NCBI GenBank assembly: GCA_001898335.1
Contig: MKTS01000001.1
Coordinates: 496,001-560,000, forward strand
Source: Mucilaginibacter sp. 44-25
GTDB lineage: Bacteria > Bacteroidota > Bacteroidia > Sphingobacteriales > Sphingobacteriaceae
DNA length: 64,000 bases
Direction: 5' to 3'
In this document: positions 48,807 through 58,800 of the stretch, piece after piece
Layout: the number at the start of each line of letters is the position of its first letter
Numbering within the stretch: the first letter of the stretch is position 1
The notes under the pieces: generated by a model
What the model was told of the DNA's origin: nothing
Databases searched by the model: none
What the model saw: only the letters and a program-made list of their open reading frames with translations
Translations under genes and position numbers: made by a program

Positions 48807-51153
48807 TGCAGATAAACTTGGCTTTAACGAAATAAAGGAATTAATTAAGGCGCACTGCCTGAGTATTATGGGCCAGGAAATGGTAAATAAGATACAGGTG
48901 ATGACCAATTATGACCTGATCCTTAAATTCCTTAACCAGGCCAATGAATTTAAAAATATCCTGCAAAATGATGAGGCGCTGCCCATCAACCACTTTTATG
49001 ATATAAAAACACTGGCTAATAAAGCCAAAATAGAAGGTACGTTTTTATCTGAGGAGGAATTTTTTCAGGTAAATGCATCGCTTACTACTGTTTTCGCGGT
49101 GATAGCTTATTTTAATGAGCGGGTAGGCGTTTACCCAAACCTGGAAGCCTTGTTTGAGCACTTGCCAATAGAAAAAGCCATTTTGCGTAAGATTGACCAG
49201 GTGATTGATCCTAAAGGCAAAATGCGTAACAATGCCTCGCGCGAACTAATGGATATTACTACTGGAATAGCACGGGCAGAACAGGATGCACGTAAAAGGA
49301 TAGATCATATATTTAAACAGGCATCCGCAAATAACTGGACAGCCGACGGATCGCTTACCGTACGCGATGGACGCTTGTGTATTCCTTTACTGGCAGAAAA
49401 TAAGCGTAAGTTAAAAGGGTTCATCCATGACGAATCCGCTTCGGGGCAAACGGTTTACATGGAGCCTGAAGAAGTTTTCTCTCTGAATAATCTCATACGC
49501 GACCTGGAGTTCGAGCGTCGCAGAGAAATCATTAAAATATTAACGGCTTTAACGGATGAGCTAAGGCCTTACGTGCCACTGCTGCTGTCATACCATGGTT
49601 TGCTCACCAAGCTCGATTTTGTAAGGGCAAAAGCATTGTTTGCCATTGAAATTGAAGCAGAAATGCCCAAACTGGTAAATGAAGCCAAATTTAGGCTTTT
49701 TAATGCCCGACACCCTTTGTTATTCCTGAATTTTAAAAAGGAGCATAAATCGGTAGTGCCGCTAAACGTGCATATTGATGACCATACACGCATTATTGTT
49801 GTTTCGGGGCCTAACGCGGGTGGCAAATCCGTTTGTATGAAAACTGTAGGCTTGCTGCAAATGATGGTACAGGCCGGCTTATTAATACCGGCAGGGGCTG
49901 ATAGCACCGCGGGCGTATTTAAGCAGTTGTTTGTTGATATTGGGGACGACCAGTCAATAGAGAGCGATCTAAGTACCTACAGTGCCCACTTATCCAAAAT
50001 GAAGAAGTTTGTTGAGGATGCCAATGGGAAAACGCTGATATTGATTGATGAATTTGGTACAGGTACCGATCCGCAATTTGGCGGGCCTATAGCAGAAGCT
50101 GTACTGGAAGCCCTTAATCATAAAAAAGTGCGCGGAATGGTAACTACGCACTATTCTAACCTAAAAATATTTGCCAGTAACACCGAGGGTATTGAAAACG
50201 CATCCATGTTGTTTAACAATACCGAAATGAAACCGCTTTATATGCTTGAGGTGGGTAAACCCGGCAGTTCATACGCTTTTGAGATAGCACAAAAGATAGG
50301 CTTGCCACAAAATGTACTTAGCCTGGCACAAAGCAAAATAAGCGCCGGGCAAAAAAAGGTAGATAGCCTGCTGGTAGATCTTGAGCGCGATAAAAAGGAA
50401 ATATTAGAGACCAAACAGCGTTTGGATAAGCAACAACGCCGCGTGAATGCCCTGTTTGCCGAAAATGAGGAGTTAAAATCATTTTTAGACGAGAACAGGA
50501 AAAACCTTTTGCGCGAGGCTAAACAGGAAGCAAAAAATATAATCCTCAACGCTAATAAGCTGGTTGAAAATACTATTGCTGAAATAAAAAGCAGTAATGC
50601 TGATAAGGATGTTACCCGCGCGTTACGTGAGAACCTAAATAATGAGGTAAAGAAAAATACCGTAAAGGCCGAACCCGTTAAACAGGCAGGGCATGTAAAT
50701 GAGGAAATAAAAGCCGGTGATTGGGTTAAGCTGATTGATGCGGATACCACCGGCCAGGTGCTTGAAGTAATAAAGGACAATGTGGTAATTGCCATGGGTG
50801 AGCTGCGTACGGTAGTGAAAAAGAAACGGGTAGAAAAGGTTTCGCGTTCATCAGTTCCTAAAGAATTACGCAGAAGCAGTGGTAGTATGCAAACCGGCGA
50901 CATGGCCAGCTTCAGTCCCGAAATTGATGTACGTGGCATGCGTACCGAAGATGCACTGCATGCAATAGAAAAGTTGTTTGACCGTGCTTTGATGATGGGA
51001 TTTAATAACTTAAAGATCCTGCATGGAAAGGGCGATGGTATATTACGCAAGATGATACGGCAGTATTTGAAAAAGTATGATCAGGTTGATAGGTTGGAGG
51101 ATGAACACCCTGACAGGGGTGGCGACGGAATTACTTACGCGTATTTAAAATAA
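48787..51153 (+). CDS. mutS2: MutS2-family ATPase with Smr domain
   Basis: The 788-residue protein has the MutS2 core: DGRLCIPLLAENKRKLKGFIHDESASGQTVYMEPEEV, Walker A GPNAGGKS near residue 341, Walker B LILIDEFGTGTDP near 418, and GKPGSSYAFEIAQKIGL. A long coiled coil (about 520-640) follows, and a C-terminal Smr nuclease domain from about 710 (EIDVRGMRTEDALHAIEKLF, NLKILHGKGDGILRKMIRQYL). MutS2 was tied to suppression of recombination and, more recently, to ribosome collision rescue in Bacillus. The Smr HGKG motif is intact. Confidence 0.95.
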   Translation: MLYPSNSADKLGFNEIKELIKAHCLSIMGQEMVNKIQVMTNYDLILKFLNQANEFKNILQNDEALPINHFYDIKTLANKAKIEGTFLSEEEFFQVNASLTTVFAVIAYFNERVGVYPNLEALFEHLPIEKAILRKIDQVIDPKGKMRNNASRELMDITTGIARAEQDARKRIDHIFKQASANNWTADGSLTVRDGRLCIPLLAENKRKLKGFIHDESASGQTVYMEPEEVFSLNNLIRDLEFERRREIIKILTALTDELRPYVPLLLSYHGLLTKLDFVRAKALFAIEIEAEMPKLVNEAKFRLFNARHPLLFLNFKKEHKSVVPLNVHIDDHTRIIVVSGPNAGGKSVCMKTVGLLQMMVQAGLLIPAGADSTAGVFKQLFVDIGDDQSIESDLSTYSAHLSKMKKFVEDANGKTLILIDEFGTGTDPQFGGPIAEAVLEALNHKKVRGMVTTHYSNLKIFASNTEGIENASMLFNNTEMKPLYMLEVGKPGSSYAFEIAQKIGLPQNVLSLAQSKISAGQKKVDSLLVDLERDKKEILETKQRLDKQQRRVNALFAENEELKSFLDENRKNLLREAKQEAKNIILNANKLVENTIAEIKSSNADKDVTRALRENLNNEVKKNTVKAEPVKQAGHVNEEIKAGDWVKLIDADTTGQVLEVIKDNVVIAMGELRTVVKKKRVEKVSRSSVPKELRRSSGSMQTGDMASFSPEIDVRGMRTEDALHAIEKLFDRALMMGFNNLKILHGKGDGILRKMIRQYLKKYDQVDRLEDEHPDRGGDGITYAYLK

Positions 51154-51159
51154 CAAATA

Positions 51160-52227
51160 ATGAAAAGAATAGGGTGGTTGTTACTTGTGTTTAACTGTTT
51201 CATTAGCGCCATTTGTTGTGCCCAGGAAACAGTTGATTTTAACAATCCGAAGATATTTTACATGGGCCGTGTACCTATGCGTGATACCGCGGCAGAATTG
51301 TCATGGACAGGAGCTTCGGTTATTATTAATTTCAAAGGAGCAGCCGTTAAAGCAACACTCAACGATGAAAAAGGCCTGAATTATTATAATGTGGTGATAG
51401 ACGGAAAAGTAGCTAACGTTTTGAAACCGGCTCAGGGGAGAAAAGAATATACCTTAGCGTCAGGTCTGTCTAAAGGTAAGCATCAGCTACAGCTTTTTAA
51501 GCGTACTGAATACGATTGGGGACGTACATGGATATTTTCGTTAAGTGTTGACGGGCAATTATTGCCCCCGCCGGTTTTTAAACATCGTATCGAATACTAT
51601 GGCGATTCAATAACCTGCGGCATGGCTGATGAGGATACCACAGGTAAGGATAGAGGCGATAATGATTTTGAAAATGGTTTTGCCAGTTATGCTAATGTTA
51701 CAGCCAGGTATTTTAATGCCGATATGCACTGCATAGCTAAAAGCGGGATAGGTATAACTATTAGTTGGTTTGACTACGTGATGCCTGATATTTATGACAG
51801 GGCCTATGCTCACGACACTACCCGATGGGATTTTAACAAGTTTACGCCCGAGATAGTAGTCATTAACTTGTTTCAGAACGATTCATGGCTGGTTAAAGCA
51901 AAAGATCATGAACAATTTAAAAAAGTGTTTGGCAATAACTCACCCACACCGCAATTCATCATCAGTCGATACCGGGAGTTTGTAAAAAATATCAGAAGTA
52001 AGTATCCCGAAGCTAAAATAATTTGTGCGCTTGGTTCTATGGATGCTACACAAGCAGGTTCGCCCTGGCCCGTGTATATTCAGGAAGCTGTTGATGGGCT
52101 AAACGATACCAACATTTATACCCACTTTTTTGCCTACAAAAACACACCCGGTCACCCAAGTGTGAAAGAACAAAATGCAATGGCTGATGACCTTATCGCC
52201 TACATAAAAAGGACATTTAAGTGGTAA
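51160..52227 (+). CDS. CE2-like carbohydrate esterase (SGNH hydrolase)
   Basis: The 355-residue protein has a signal peptide (MKRIGWLLLVFNCFISAICCAQE). An N-terminal jelly-roll of about 110 residues (MRDTAAELSWTGASVIINFKGAAVKATLNDE) precedes an SGNH domain with IEYYGDSITCGMADED, SGIGITISW, VINLFQND and TPGHPSVKEQNAMADDL. This two-domain layout is that of family 2 acetylxylan esterases, which deacetylate plant polysaccharides. No other glycan-degrading gene is adjacent. It follows mutS2 by six bases. Confidence 0.88.
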   Translation: MKRIGWLLLVFNCFISAICCAQETVDFNNPKIFYMGRVPMRDTAAELSWTGASVIINFKGAAVKATLNDEKGLNYYNVVIDGKVANVLKPAQGRKEYTLASGLSKGKHQLQLFKRTEYDWGRTWIFSLSVDGQLLPPPVFKHRIEYYGDSITCGMADEDTTGKDRGDNDFENGFASYANVTARYFNADMHCIAKSGIGITISWFDYVMPDIYDRAYAHDTTRWDFNKFTPEIVVINLFQNDSWLVKAKDHEQFKKVFGNNSPTPQFIISRYREFVKNIRSKYPEAKIICALGSMDATQAGSPWPVYIQEAVDGLNDTNIYTHFFAYKNTPGHPSVKEQNAMADDLIAYIKRTFKW

Positions 52228-52259
52228 TGAGGGCACTTAGTAGTAGGCAGCTGTGAGAT

Positions 52260-52682
52260 TTACTCGCCCCATGCGGTGATCACCAGGTTGCGGCTGTCAC
52301 CGCGGTTACGGTGTTCGCAGAGATAGATTCCTTGCCAGGTTCCCAGCGCGAGTTGGCCTTTATGTATAGGTATCGATACTGAACTTCCCAGCATGGCTGC
52401 TTTTAAATGCGCCGGCATATCATCATAGCCTTCGTAGTCATGCAAATAATCAGGGTCATTTTCAGGCACTGCTTTGTTAAAGTACATTTCAAAATCCTGC
52501 CTCACGGTAGGATCGGCATTTTCATTAATGCATAACGAAGCCGAAGTATGCTGTATAAAAACCTGTAACATGCCCACTTTTATTTCACTTATCTGAGGCA
52601 ATGCATGCAATACTTCATGGGTGATGATATGAAAACCCCGTCGGCGCGGTGCAAGTGAAACCAGTTGCTGAAATATTCTCAT
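52260..52682 (-). CDS. YjbQ-family (UPF0047) protein
   Basis: The 140-residue protein has RRGFHIITHEVLHALP, MLQVFIQHTSASLCINENADPTVRQDFEMYFNKAVPE, HLKAAMLGSSVSIPIHKGQLALGTWQGIYLCEHR, the full UPF0047 signature with conserved His and Glu residues. The family has weak thiamine phosphate synthase activity in vitro; its cellular role is open. The gene stands alone. Confidence 0.92.
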   Translation of the reverse strand: MRIFQQLVSLAPRRRGFHIITHEVLHALPQISEIKVGMLQVFIQHTSASLCINENADPTVRQDFEMYFNKAVPENDPDYLHDYEGYDDMPAHLKAAMLGSSVSIPIHKGQLALGTWQGIYLCEHRNRGDSRNLVITAWGE

Positions 52683-52729
52683 ATACGGTAAACAAACAAA
52701 ATGCTGATACTGTTGGCTGGAAAATGCCT

Positions 52730-54712
52730 TTAAAATGTCTTATTTTCTTTTAGGATAACGGTAAACGCCGAACCTTCTCCAATCTTACTTTCTACGCTGA
52801 TCCGTCCTCCATTGAGTTCAGCGAATTCTTTACATAACAGCAAACCCAAACCGGTACCTTTTTCATTACTTGTACCACGTGTGCTAACGTTGGTGCTATC
52901 TAAAATATCGGCAAGTTTTTCAGGAGCTATGCCTACACCATTATCTTTTACAGTAACGGCAACTTCCCCATTTTTTTGTTCGGCGGTAATAACCACTTTA
53001 CCATTCACATTACTGAATTTAATGGCATTAGATACCAGGTTCCGTATAATAAACTCAAAATGGTCGGCATCAGCATAAATACCAGTTTGTTCACTTACCT
53101 GGTTTTCAATGGTGATATGCTTGTTAGCGGCAACATCAAGCAGGAAATCGGTTACCTTATTAATCACTAAACGGGCATTAAACGCCGATGGGTGTATGGG
53201 TGTTCCCTTAATTTGCTTTTGGCCCCATCGCAATAAATTATCAAGGGTTTCTAAGGATACCTTGGTGGTTTTTTGTAGTTGGTTGAGCAGGGCTTTTCGT
53301 TGTTCAGGTTCCAGTTCATCGTCATCTATTATTTCAACCATGTTGATTACAGATACAAACGGCGACCTCAGGTCGTGACCCAGTATAGAGAACAACTTGT
53401 CTTTAACCGTATTAAGCTCTTGCAATTCGTCATTAATGTGATGCAGCATCAGGTTAAGTTTGCGCATCCTGTAATAGTAGAACATCACTATACCCAAAAT
53501 GACGAGCACGGTTATGATAACACCATATGATACTCTTTGCCTGAATATGCGCCGGTTTTCTTCAAACCTGAATTGTTGTTCACGTGCTTTATACTGATTA
53601 AGTTCATAAGCATTTTGCAGACTGATGATCTGCTTGCTCATTTTCTTATAGAAAAACTCGTCGGCAATTTTATATTGTTTATCACGTGCTTCGTAAGCCG
53701 CCTTGTAGTTTTTTTGTTTACTATAGATGTCTGCCATAGCATTTAATTCATCTATTTGCTCCTTGTATGCCTTGCGGCTGTCAGATAGTATAAATGCCTG
53801 TTGCCAGTAATATAATGATTGCGACAGGTTGCTCCGTTGATACGTTGTAGCTAAGCCGGTTAAAATCTGGATCTGCCTGATATAGTTATTGATCTTCTTC
53901 GCTTTTTCAAGAGCCGATTTCTGTAGTTTAATTGACGAGGTAGTGTCGCCGGCCTTAGCATAAACGGAAGCAAGAGTATTAATAAGCGTAATGTTTAACC
54001 CCTGATATTGTGGCACCTCGCTTTTTTGTATTCCTTTTACAAGATAGGGGATAGCTTCTTTGAGTCTGCCAGTTTCACGATAGGCTATGGCAATATCATT
54101 GTATAAGTTTAGCGACAGGTTTGAGAAAGGGATCTGTTGATTTAGCTTTTCAGCAATACGGTAATATTCAATGGCCTTATCATATTTTTTTTGTCCGGCA
54201 AAAGCTTCACCAAGAGTGATATAACCTTCCATTTGGCCAAACTTATTGCCGTTGCGCTGGCTGAGTTGCAAGGCTTGCAGAAAATAATCGACAGATCTAT
54301 CATACACACCCTTCCTCATTTCCACAACCCCCAGGCGTATATTCTCTGTGGCCATACCCTTGGTATCGTTAATTTTTTTGTAGAGGGAATAAGCGCTAAG
54401 ATATTTTTTACGCGAAGCCTCAAAGTCTCCTACGTTGTCGTCAATCATCCCTAACTGGTTAAGCATTTTTGCTTCACCAGCATAGTTATGTTGCTTGCGG
54501 GCCATGGCAAGCCCCAAATTGGCATATAAAGTGGCAGAGTCGGGGTTTTTGTAACGAAATTCTAAAACGAGTTTATTGTAATATTCAATGCTATCATAAC
54601 GCCCATTGTTTTTTACCTGCCCTAATGCCGGTGTATAAGTTATTCCTGTTACTACGAACAGGCAAATGAGAACTTTATGTTGAAGCTTAGATAATAGCGT
54701 GTTGTTATTCAC
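52730..54712 (-). CDS. TPR-containing sensor histidine kinase
   Basis: The 660-residue protein has a signal peptide (HKVLICLFVVTGITYTPALGQ). About seven tetratricopeptide repeats lie at residues 40-350 in the periplasm (for example DRSVDYFLQALQLSQRNGNKFG, DKAIEYYRIAEKLNQQ). One membrane helix (GVIITVLVILGIVMFYYY, near 395) and a short coiled coil follow. The kinase core has the H box FSILGHDLRSPFVSVI near 445, N box NLVSNAIKFSN, and G boxes DNGVGIAPEKL and GTGLGLLLCKEF. No response regulator gene is adjacent, so it is an orphan. TPR kinases of this kind are common in Bacteroidetes, and the ligand is unknown. Confidence 0.93.
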   Translation of the reverse strand: MNNNTLLSKLQHKVLICLFVVTGITYTPALGQVKNNGRYDSIEYYNKLVLEFRYKNPDSATLYANLGLAMARKQHNYAGEAKMLNQLGMIDDNVGDFEASRKKYLSAYSLYKKINDTKGMATENIRLGVVEMRKGVYDRSVDYFLQALQLSQRNGNKFGQMEGYITLGEAFAGQKKYDKAIEYYRIAEKLNQQIPFSNLSLNLYNDIAIAYRETGRLKEAIPYLVKGIQKSEVPQYQGLNITLINTLASVYAKAGDTTSSIKLQKSALEKAKKINNYIRQIQILTGLATTYQRSNLSQSLYYWQQAFILSDSRKAYKEQIDELNAMADIYSKQKNYKAAYEARDKQYKIADEFFYKKMSKQIISLQNAYELNQYKAREQQFRFEENRRIFRQRVSYGVIITVLVILGIVMFYYYRMRKLNLMLHHINDELQELNTVKDKLFSILGHDLRSPFVSVINMVEIIDDDELEPEQRKALLNQLQKTTKVSLETLDNLLRWGQKQIKGTPIHPSAFNARLVINKVTDFLLDVAANKHITIENQVSEQTGIYADADHFEFIIRNLVSNAIKFSNVNGKVVITAEQKNGEVAVTVKDNGVGIAPEKLADILDSTNVSTRGTSNEKGTGLGLLLCKEFAELNGGRISVESKIGEGSAFTVILKENKTF

Positions 54713-54907
54713 GTTAACAGTTTCTTAGGGGCATGCAGCAATGAGTAGGGGAACCCAAAGGTATTAAAATACATTTGCTGTAGTGCGACTATAACGTACA
54801 AATTTTATATGCCGGTGTGATATTTCTAAAAGGAAAAGCACTATAAATGTTATAAAATAACAAACAACACCTTTAATACTTTGTCATAGTAATATAATTT
54901 ATACGAT

Positions 54908-55210
54908 ATGGTAATCTTAAAACTTGTTACAGGAAACGAACCCGAAAAACACGTGGAAATTGTATCTGAAAGAGGCGTATGGGGCAGCGGCCTATACAAA
55001 ATTTTCTCTTCACGATTTTTGAATAAGTTTATCCACAAGGATATCCCCAATGAGCCTATGGACGAAAACGATCCTAACTTCCTGGGAGAAATAAATATTG
55101 ACAAGGAAAAAGAGAAATGGGAATATAAGGGTACTAAGTTGAAAATACCCGAACTTAAAAAAATTGTAGATTTTATATTTGATTATAAAGCGCCTGATGC
55201 GGTTTATTAA
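54908..55210 (+). CDS. hypothetical protein, 100 aa
   Basis: The product begins MVILKLVTGNEPEKHVEIVSERGVWGSGLYKIFSSRFLNKF. It is soluble, charged and ends LKKIVDFIFDYKAPDAVY. No signal peptide or known motif is visible. A minus-strand frame of 84 codons covers the same bases. I prefer the plus frame because it is followed directly by a strong terminator in that direction. The 195-base spacer before it holds no other gene. Confidence 0.6.
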   Translation: MVILKLVTGNEPEKHVEIVSERGVWGSGLYKIFSSRFLNKFIHKDIPNEPMDENDPNFLGEINIDKEKEKWEYKGTKLKIPELKKIVDFIFDYKAPDAVY

Positions 55211-55255
55211 TCTATTAAAGTAAAGGCGGCATTACCGCCTTTTTACTTTAATAGA
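55211..55255 (+). terminator. Rho-independent terminator
   Basis: AAAGGCGG (55222-55229) pairs with CCGCCTTT (55235-55242) around CATTA. The stem continues outward through TCTATTAAAGT and ACTTTAATAGA with a two-T bulge, giving a stem of nearly 20 pairs. Confidence 0.88.
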
Positions 55256-55260
55256 TCTTT

Positions 55261-55316
55261 TTAGTGGCCATTGTAAGCAGCCATTAAGATCGGTATATCA
55301 AATTTGCTCATCTGCA
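55261..55316 (-). other. frameshifted C-terminal tail of the VOC gene
   Basis: In another minus-strand frame these bases continue the VOC protein: ARVMQAMMQMSKFDIPILMAAYNGH and then TAA at 55263-55261, which is the usual ending of PhnB-like proteins. A single base missing in the AAACAGAAACTG region near 55340 moves the intact part out of frame. Confidence 0.75.
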
Positions 55317-55733
55317 TCATGGCTTGCATAACACGGGCAGTTTCTGTTTATCCGGATCGCTGTAGAGCTTACCCATAATGGAAGGAACTATTTGCCACGA
55401 CAATCCAAACCGGTCTTTTAACCAGCCGCAATAGGAAGTTTGCCCGCCTTTAGAAAGCTCCTCCCAATAGTGGTCAATCTCTTCCTGCGTATCGCAATTA
55501 ATTACAAATGAGATGGATTCATTAAACCTGAATTCGGATGTGCAGTTAAGCGCGACAAATTCCTGACCTTCAATAACAAATGAAGCCGTCATTAATTTTC
55601 CAGCAGGTTCGGGCCCACCTTCGGGGTAGGTATTGGTTTGAGTAACGGTAATATTCTTGAAGACAGATTTATAAAACTCTATTGCCTCCTGCAAATCGTT
55701 ATTGAACCATAAAAAAGGCGTAATTTTCTTCAT
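55317..55733 (-). CDS. PhnB-like VOC superfamily protein, C-terminally frameshifted
   Basis: The 138-residue frame begins MKKITPFLWFNNDLQEAIEFYKSVFKNITVTQTNTYPEGGPEPAGKLMTASFVIEGQEFVALNC. It has FVINCDTQEEIDHYWEELSKGG and CGWLKDRFGLSWQIVPSIMGKLYSDPDKQK, clearly a 3-demethylubiquinone-methyltransferase-like (PhnB) glyoxalase-fold protein. The final seven residues (LPVLCKP) are out of frame; the true ending lies at 55261-55316 in the neighbouring frame. The protein is about 18 residues shorter than intended and has lost its last helix. It may be a young pseudogene or a sequencing error. Function of the family is poorly known. Confidence 0.85.
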   Translation of the reverse strand: MKKITPFLWFNNDLQEAIEFYKSVFKNITVTQTNTYPEGGPEPAGKLMTASFVIEGQEFVALNCTSEFRFNESISFVINCDTQEEIDHYWEELSKGGQTSYCGWLKDRFGLSWQIVPSIMGKLYSDPDKQKLPVLCKP

Positions 55734-55832
55734 GATGTTAGCTTTAGAATGAAAACGAATCTAAATATTACACATCAACCGCATGCAGGCGCAAAACGAC
55801 AAGTGTACACCTTGAATACGTCAAATTATTAC

Positions 55833-58800
55833 TTATGCACGGCCAAATAAAGTAGCGAACTTTCTCATATGCTTATACGGGATAGCCATCATTTGGTCTG
55901 ATGTTAACTGCCATATCCAGTTGTTTCCTTCGGTAGCAGGGGTATTCATACGAGCTTTTTCATCTAACTTAAGCCAATCCTGCAAGGGAGTAATAACCGT
56001 ATCTGAAACGGAAGAAAAAGCCAGGCGAATCATGATATCGACGATATTATCTTCATTGATCTTCTTGATCCCGGTATACTTCTTAAGATTTTTAATAGAC
56101 GTTTTATCTGCATCCTGTCTATACCATCCTAAAACGGTATTATTATCATGCGTGCCTGTGTAAGCAAATGATTTTTGACAGTGATGATGGTTAATGTGTG
56201 GCGAATCGGCAACATCGTCACCAAAAGCAAATTGTAAAACTTTCATACCCGGTAACTGGTACTTGTTGGCCAGGGTATGTACAGGTTCATCAATTTCACC
56301 CAGATCTTCTGCTACAAAAGGCATATCGGGGAAATTTAAGCTTAATACTTTAAATAAATCATCACCCGGGCCTTTTACCCATTTGCCATTCCTGGCGGTA
56401 GTTTCTTTAACAGGGATGTTCCAATAAGCAGCAAACGCCCGGAAATGATCAAGCCGCAGTACATCATGCCACATAAGGTTTTTATGGATACGTTTTACCC
56501 ACCATTTGTAATTGTTTTGCCTTAATTTATCCCAATTATAAATGGGCATGCCCCAACGCTGGCCATCCTCATTAAAATAGTCGGGTGGTACACCACATAC
56601 ATTAATCATGTTGAGGGTGCTATCTAATTCAAATATGTCCGGATTCGCCCAAACATCAGCTGAGTCATAACTGATATAAAATGGCATGTCGCCAAGTATT
56701 TTTATTCCTAAGCTGTTGCAATATCTTTTTAAAGCTAACCACTGACGATTGAATATGAATTGCTGCCATTTTATTTTTTCTATTTCATCAGTATGGTTTC
56801 GCGATAGCTCATCTAAAGCCTTTGGCTCCCTGTATTTATATTCATCAGGCCATTTATTCCATGCCTCATTATTGTAATGCTTTTTTAACAAACAATATAA
56901 TGTATAGTCTTTAAGCCACCAGTCTTCAGTTTCACAAAATCTTTTAAGTTCACTTTCCACAATCTCCGAATGCGCAATCTTGTAATTTGCCCAGGCTAAA
57001 TCAAGCAGTTGTTGTTTTAGTATTCCTGCAGACGCTAAATCGGACCGGTGATTTTCCTTTTGTCTAATAATCTGTAGTTCAATAGCGGTCAGCATCCCTT
57101 CTTCAACCATGTCTTGGGGGCTAACTAATAAAATATTACCTGCCTGGCTGGAATTGGAGCTGTAGGGTGAAAATCCATCCCTTGCAGTTACCGGGCTCAA
57201 GGGTAATACCTGCCAGTATCGATGCATGCCCTTTTTTAAAAGCATGGCAAATGTTCTTGCCGATGGGCCAAAATCTCCCACACCAAAATTTGATGGGAGA
57301 GAAGTGATATGTAACAGCACGCCAGCGCTTCTTTGATTGGTTGAATAGGTAAGTTCTAAAACAGCAAAGGGCAAGGAAGTGAAAACTTCATTCAGTTTAA
57401 TGTTTTTACGGATATGCCTTTTAAAGCCCGTTAATACATGATGCATGAATAAAGGAGCATCATCCGGCAGATGTATTTTAGTATCATCCCAGTCAAGATT
57501 CTCAAGGTTTTCGATATCAGCTTCTGAAAACAGTGTCAATGAAAGTGGCACAGCCGTTATTATCCATTTGTTTTCGTGCACTCTTGCAAAAGCCATTACC
57601 CTGTCTGCATGCTTACCTGTAACTTTTAGAGCTTTGTACTCACCATATGTGAACAGGTCTGGTGAGTTGCGTCTTAATTCGAGAAGTTTTACGAGTAACC
57701 AGGCTTTGATTTGCCCGGTATCCCTGTTTTCCCAAAGGGTATCGATATCGCATTCACTGTTCAGGTATTGCTTTCTTAATTCATAATCAACAGGTCGCCT
57801 GTTATCCGGGTCAACCATGCTGAGGTCCCATAATTCGCAACCCTGGTAAATGTCGGGGGTTCCCGGGCTGGTTATTTTTAGTACAAGTTGGGCAAGAGAA
57901 TTAACAACGCCGTAATCTTTTACTTTCTTCCAAAAAGTTGTAAAGCTCTCCCAAAATGGCCGGGTGTTATCCAGTAGTTTGGATGCAAAATCTTTTACGG
58001 CAGTTTCGTATTCTTCATTTGGATTTGCCCAGTTCGAATGTACTTTAGCTTCGCGTAAAACTTTCTCCAAATAGTCACATAAACGTTGCCCGTAGTTTTG
58101 AGTATCTGTATTTAGTGCAGGATAAGTACCAATAAGCGTTTGATAAATAAAGTATTCGTCATTACTATCCGGCGCACACTTGGTTTTCAAATCCTTATTA
58201 AGAGCCTGCCATTCCGTAACTTTTTCCTGCCACTCATCATGCAAATAGGTTAATACGTTTAGCCTGGCACGCGCATCTTCGCCTCGTTTGGTGTCATGGG
58301 TTGATGTGGCGTTGATTGCCAAAGGCCATTGCTGTCTGCGGTTTTGCATTAGCAAATGGTAAGCATCGGTATCGATGCCAAAAAAGGCAGGGGAGTCGCC
58401 TACTTCATTGTGGCCAGTAAACCGGTTGTAAGTATACATCAGCGTGTCTTCAACACCTTTAGCCATTAAAGGCCCGCTGAATTGCATGCATCGCTGATAA
58501 AATTGGAGGTACTTATCGTTGCTATTTAAATTTTCACGGCTCTTAAAAAGGTGGTAACCAGTGTTGCTAAGCTCATTTAACTGCTGTTGCTCTGCTGTGC
58601 TTAAAGGCCACCGATTACCATAATGCCGATAAACAGGAAAATTTATCAAAAGCACTTCGATAGACTGTTTGATCCTTTCCCTATCCTCAGATTTTCCCAA
58701 ACCTTGTTCGATATAAAAGTCTGTTAGGTTGTTTAACTCACCATTCATGTGATGAGTGAGTATAAGCTGCTTTTTATCCTTTATCTGTTCATCAATAGGC

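Noticed and set aside
50238..51050. 270-codon minus-strand ORF opposite mutS2
   Set aside because: Ser/Phe-rich shadow of the Smr and coiled-coil part of MutS2.
54850..55104. 84-codon minus-strand ORF overlapping the 100-residue gene
   Set aside because: The plus-strand frame is longer and is followed at once by a strong terminator in its own direction.
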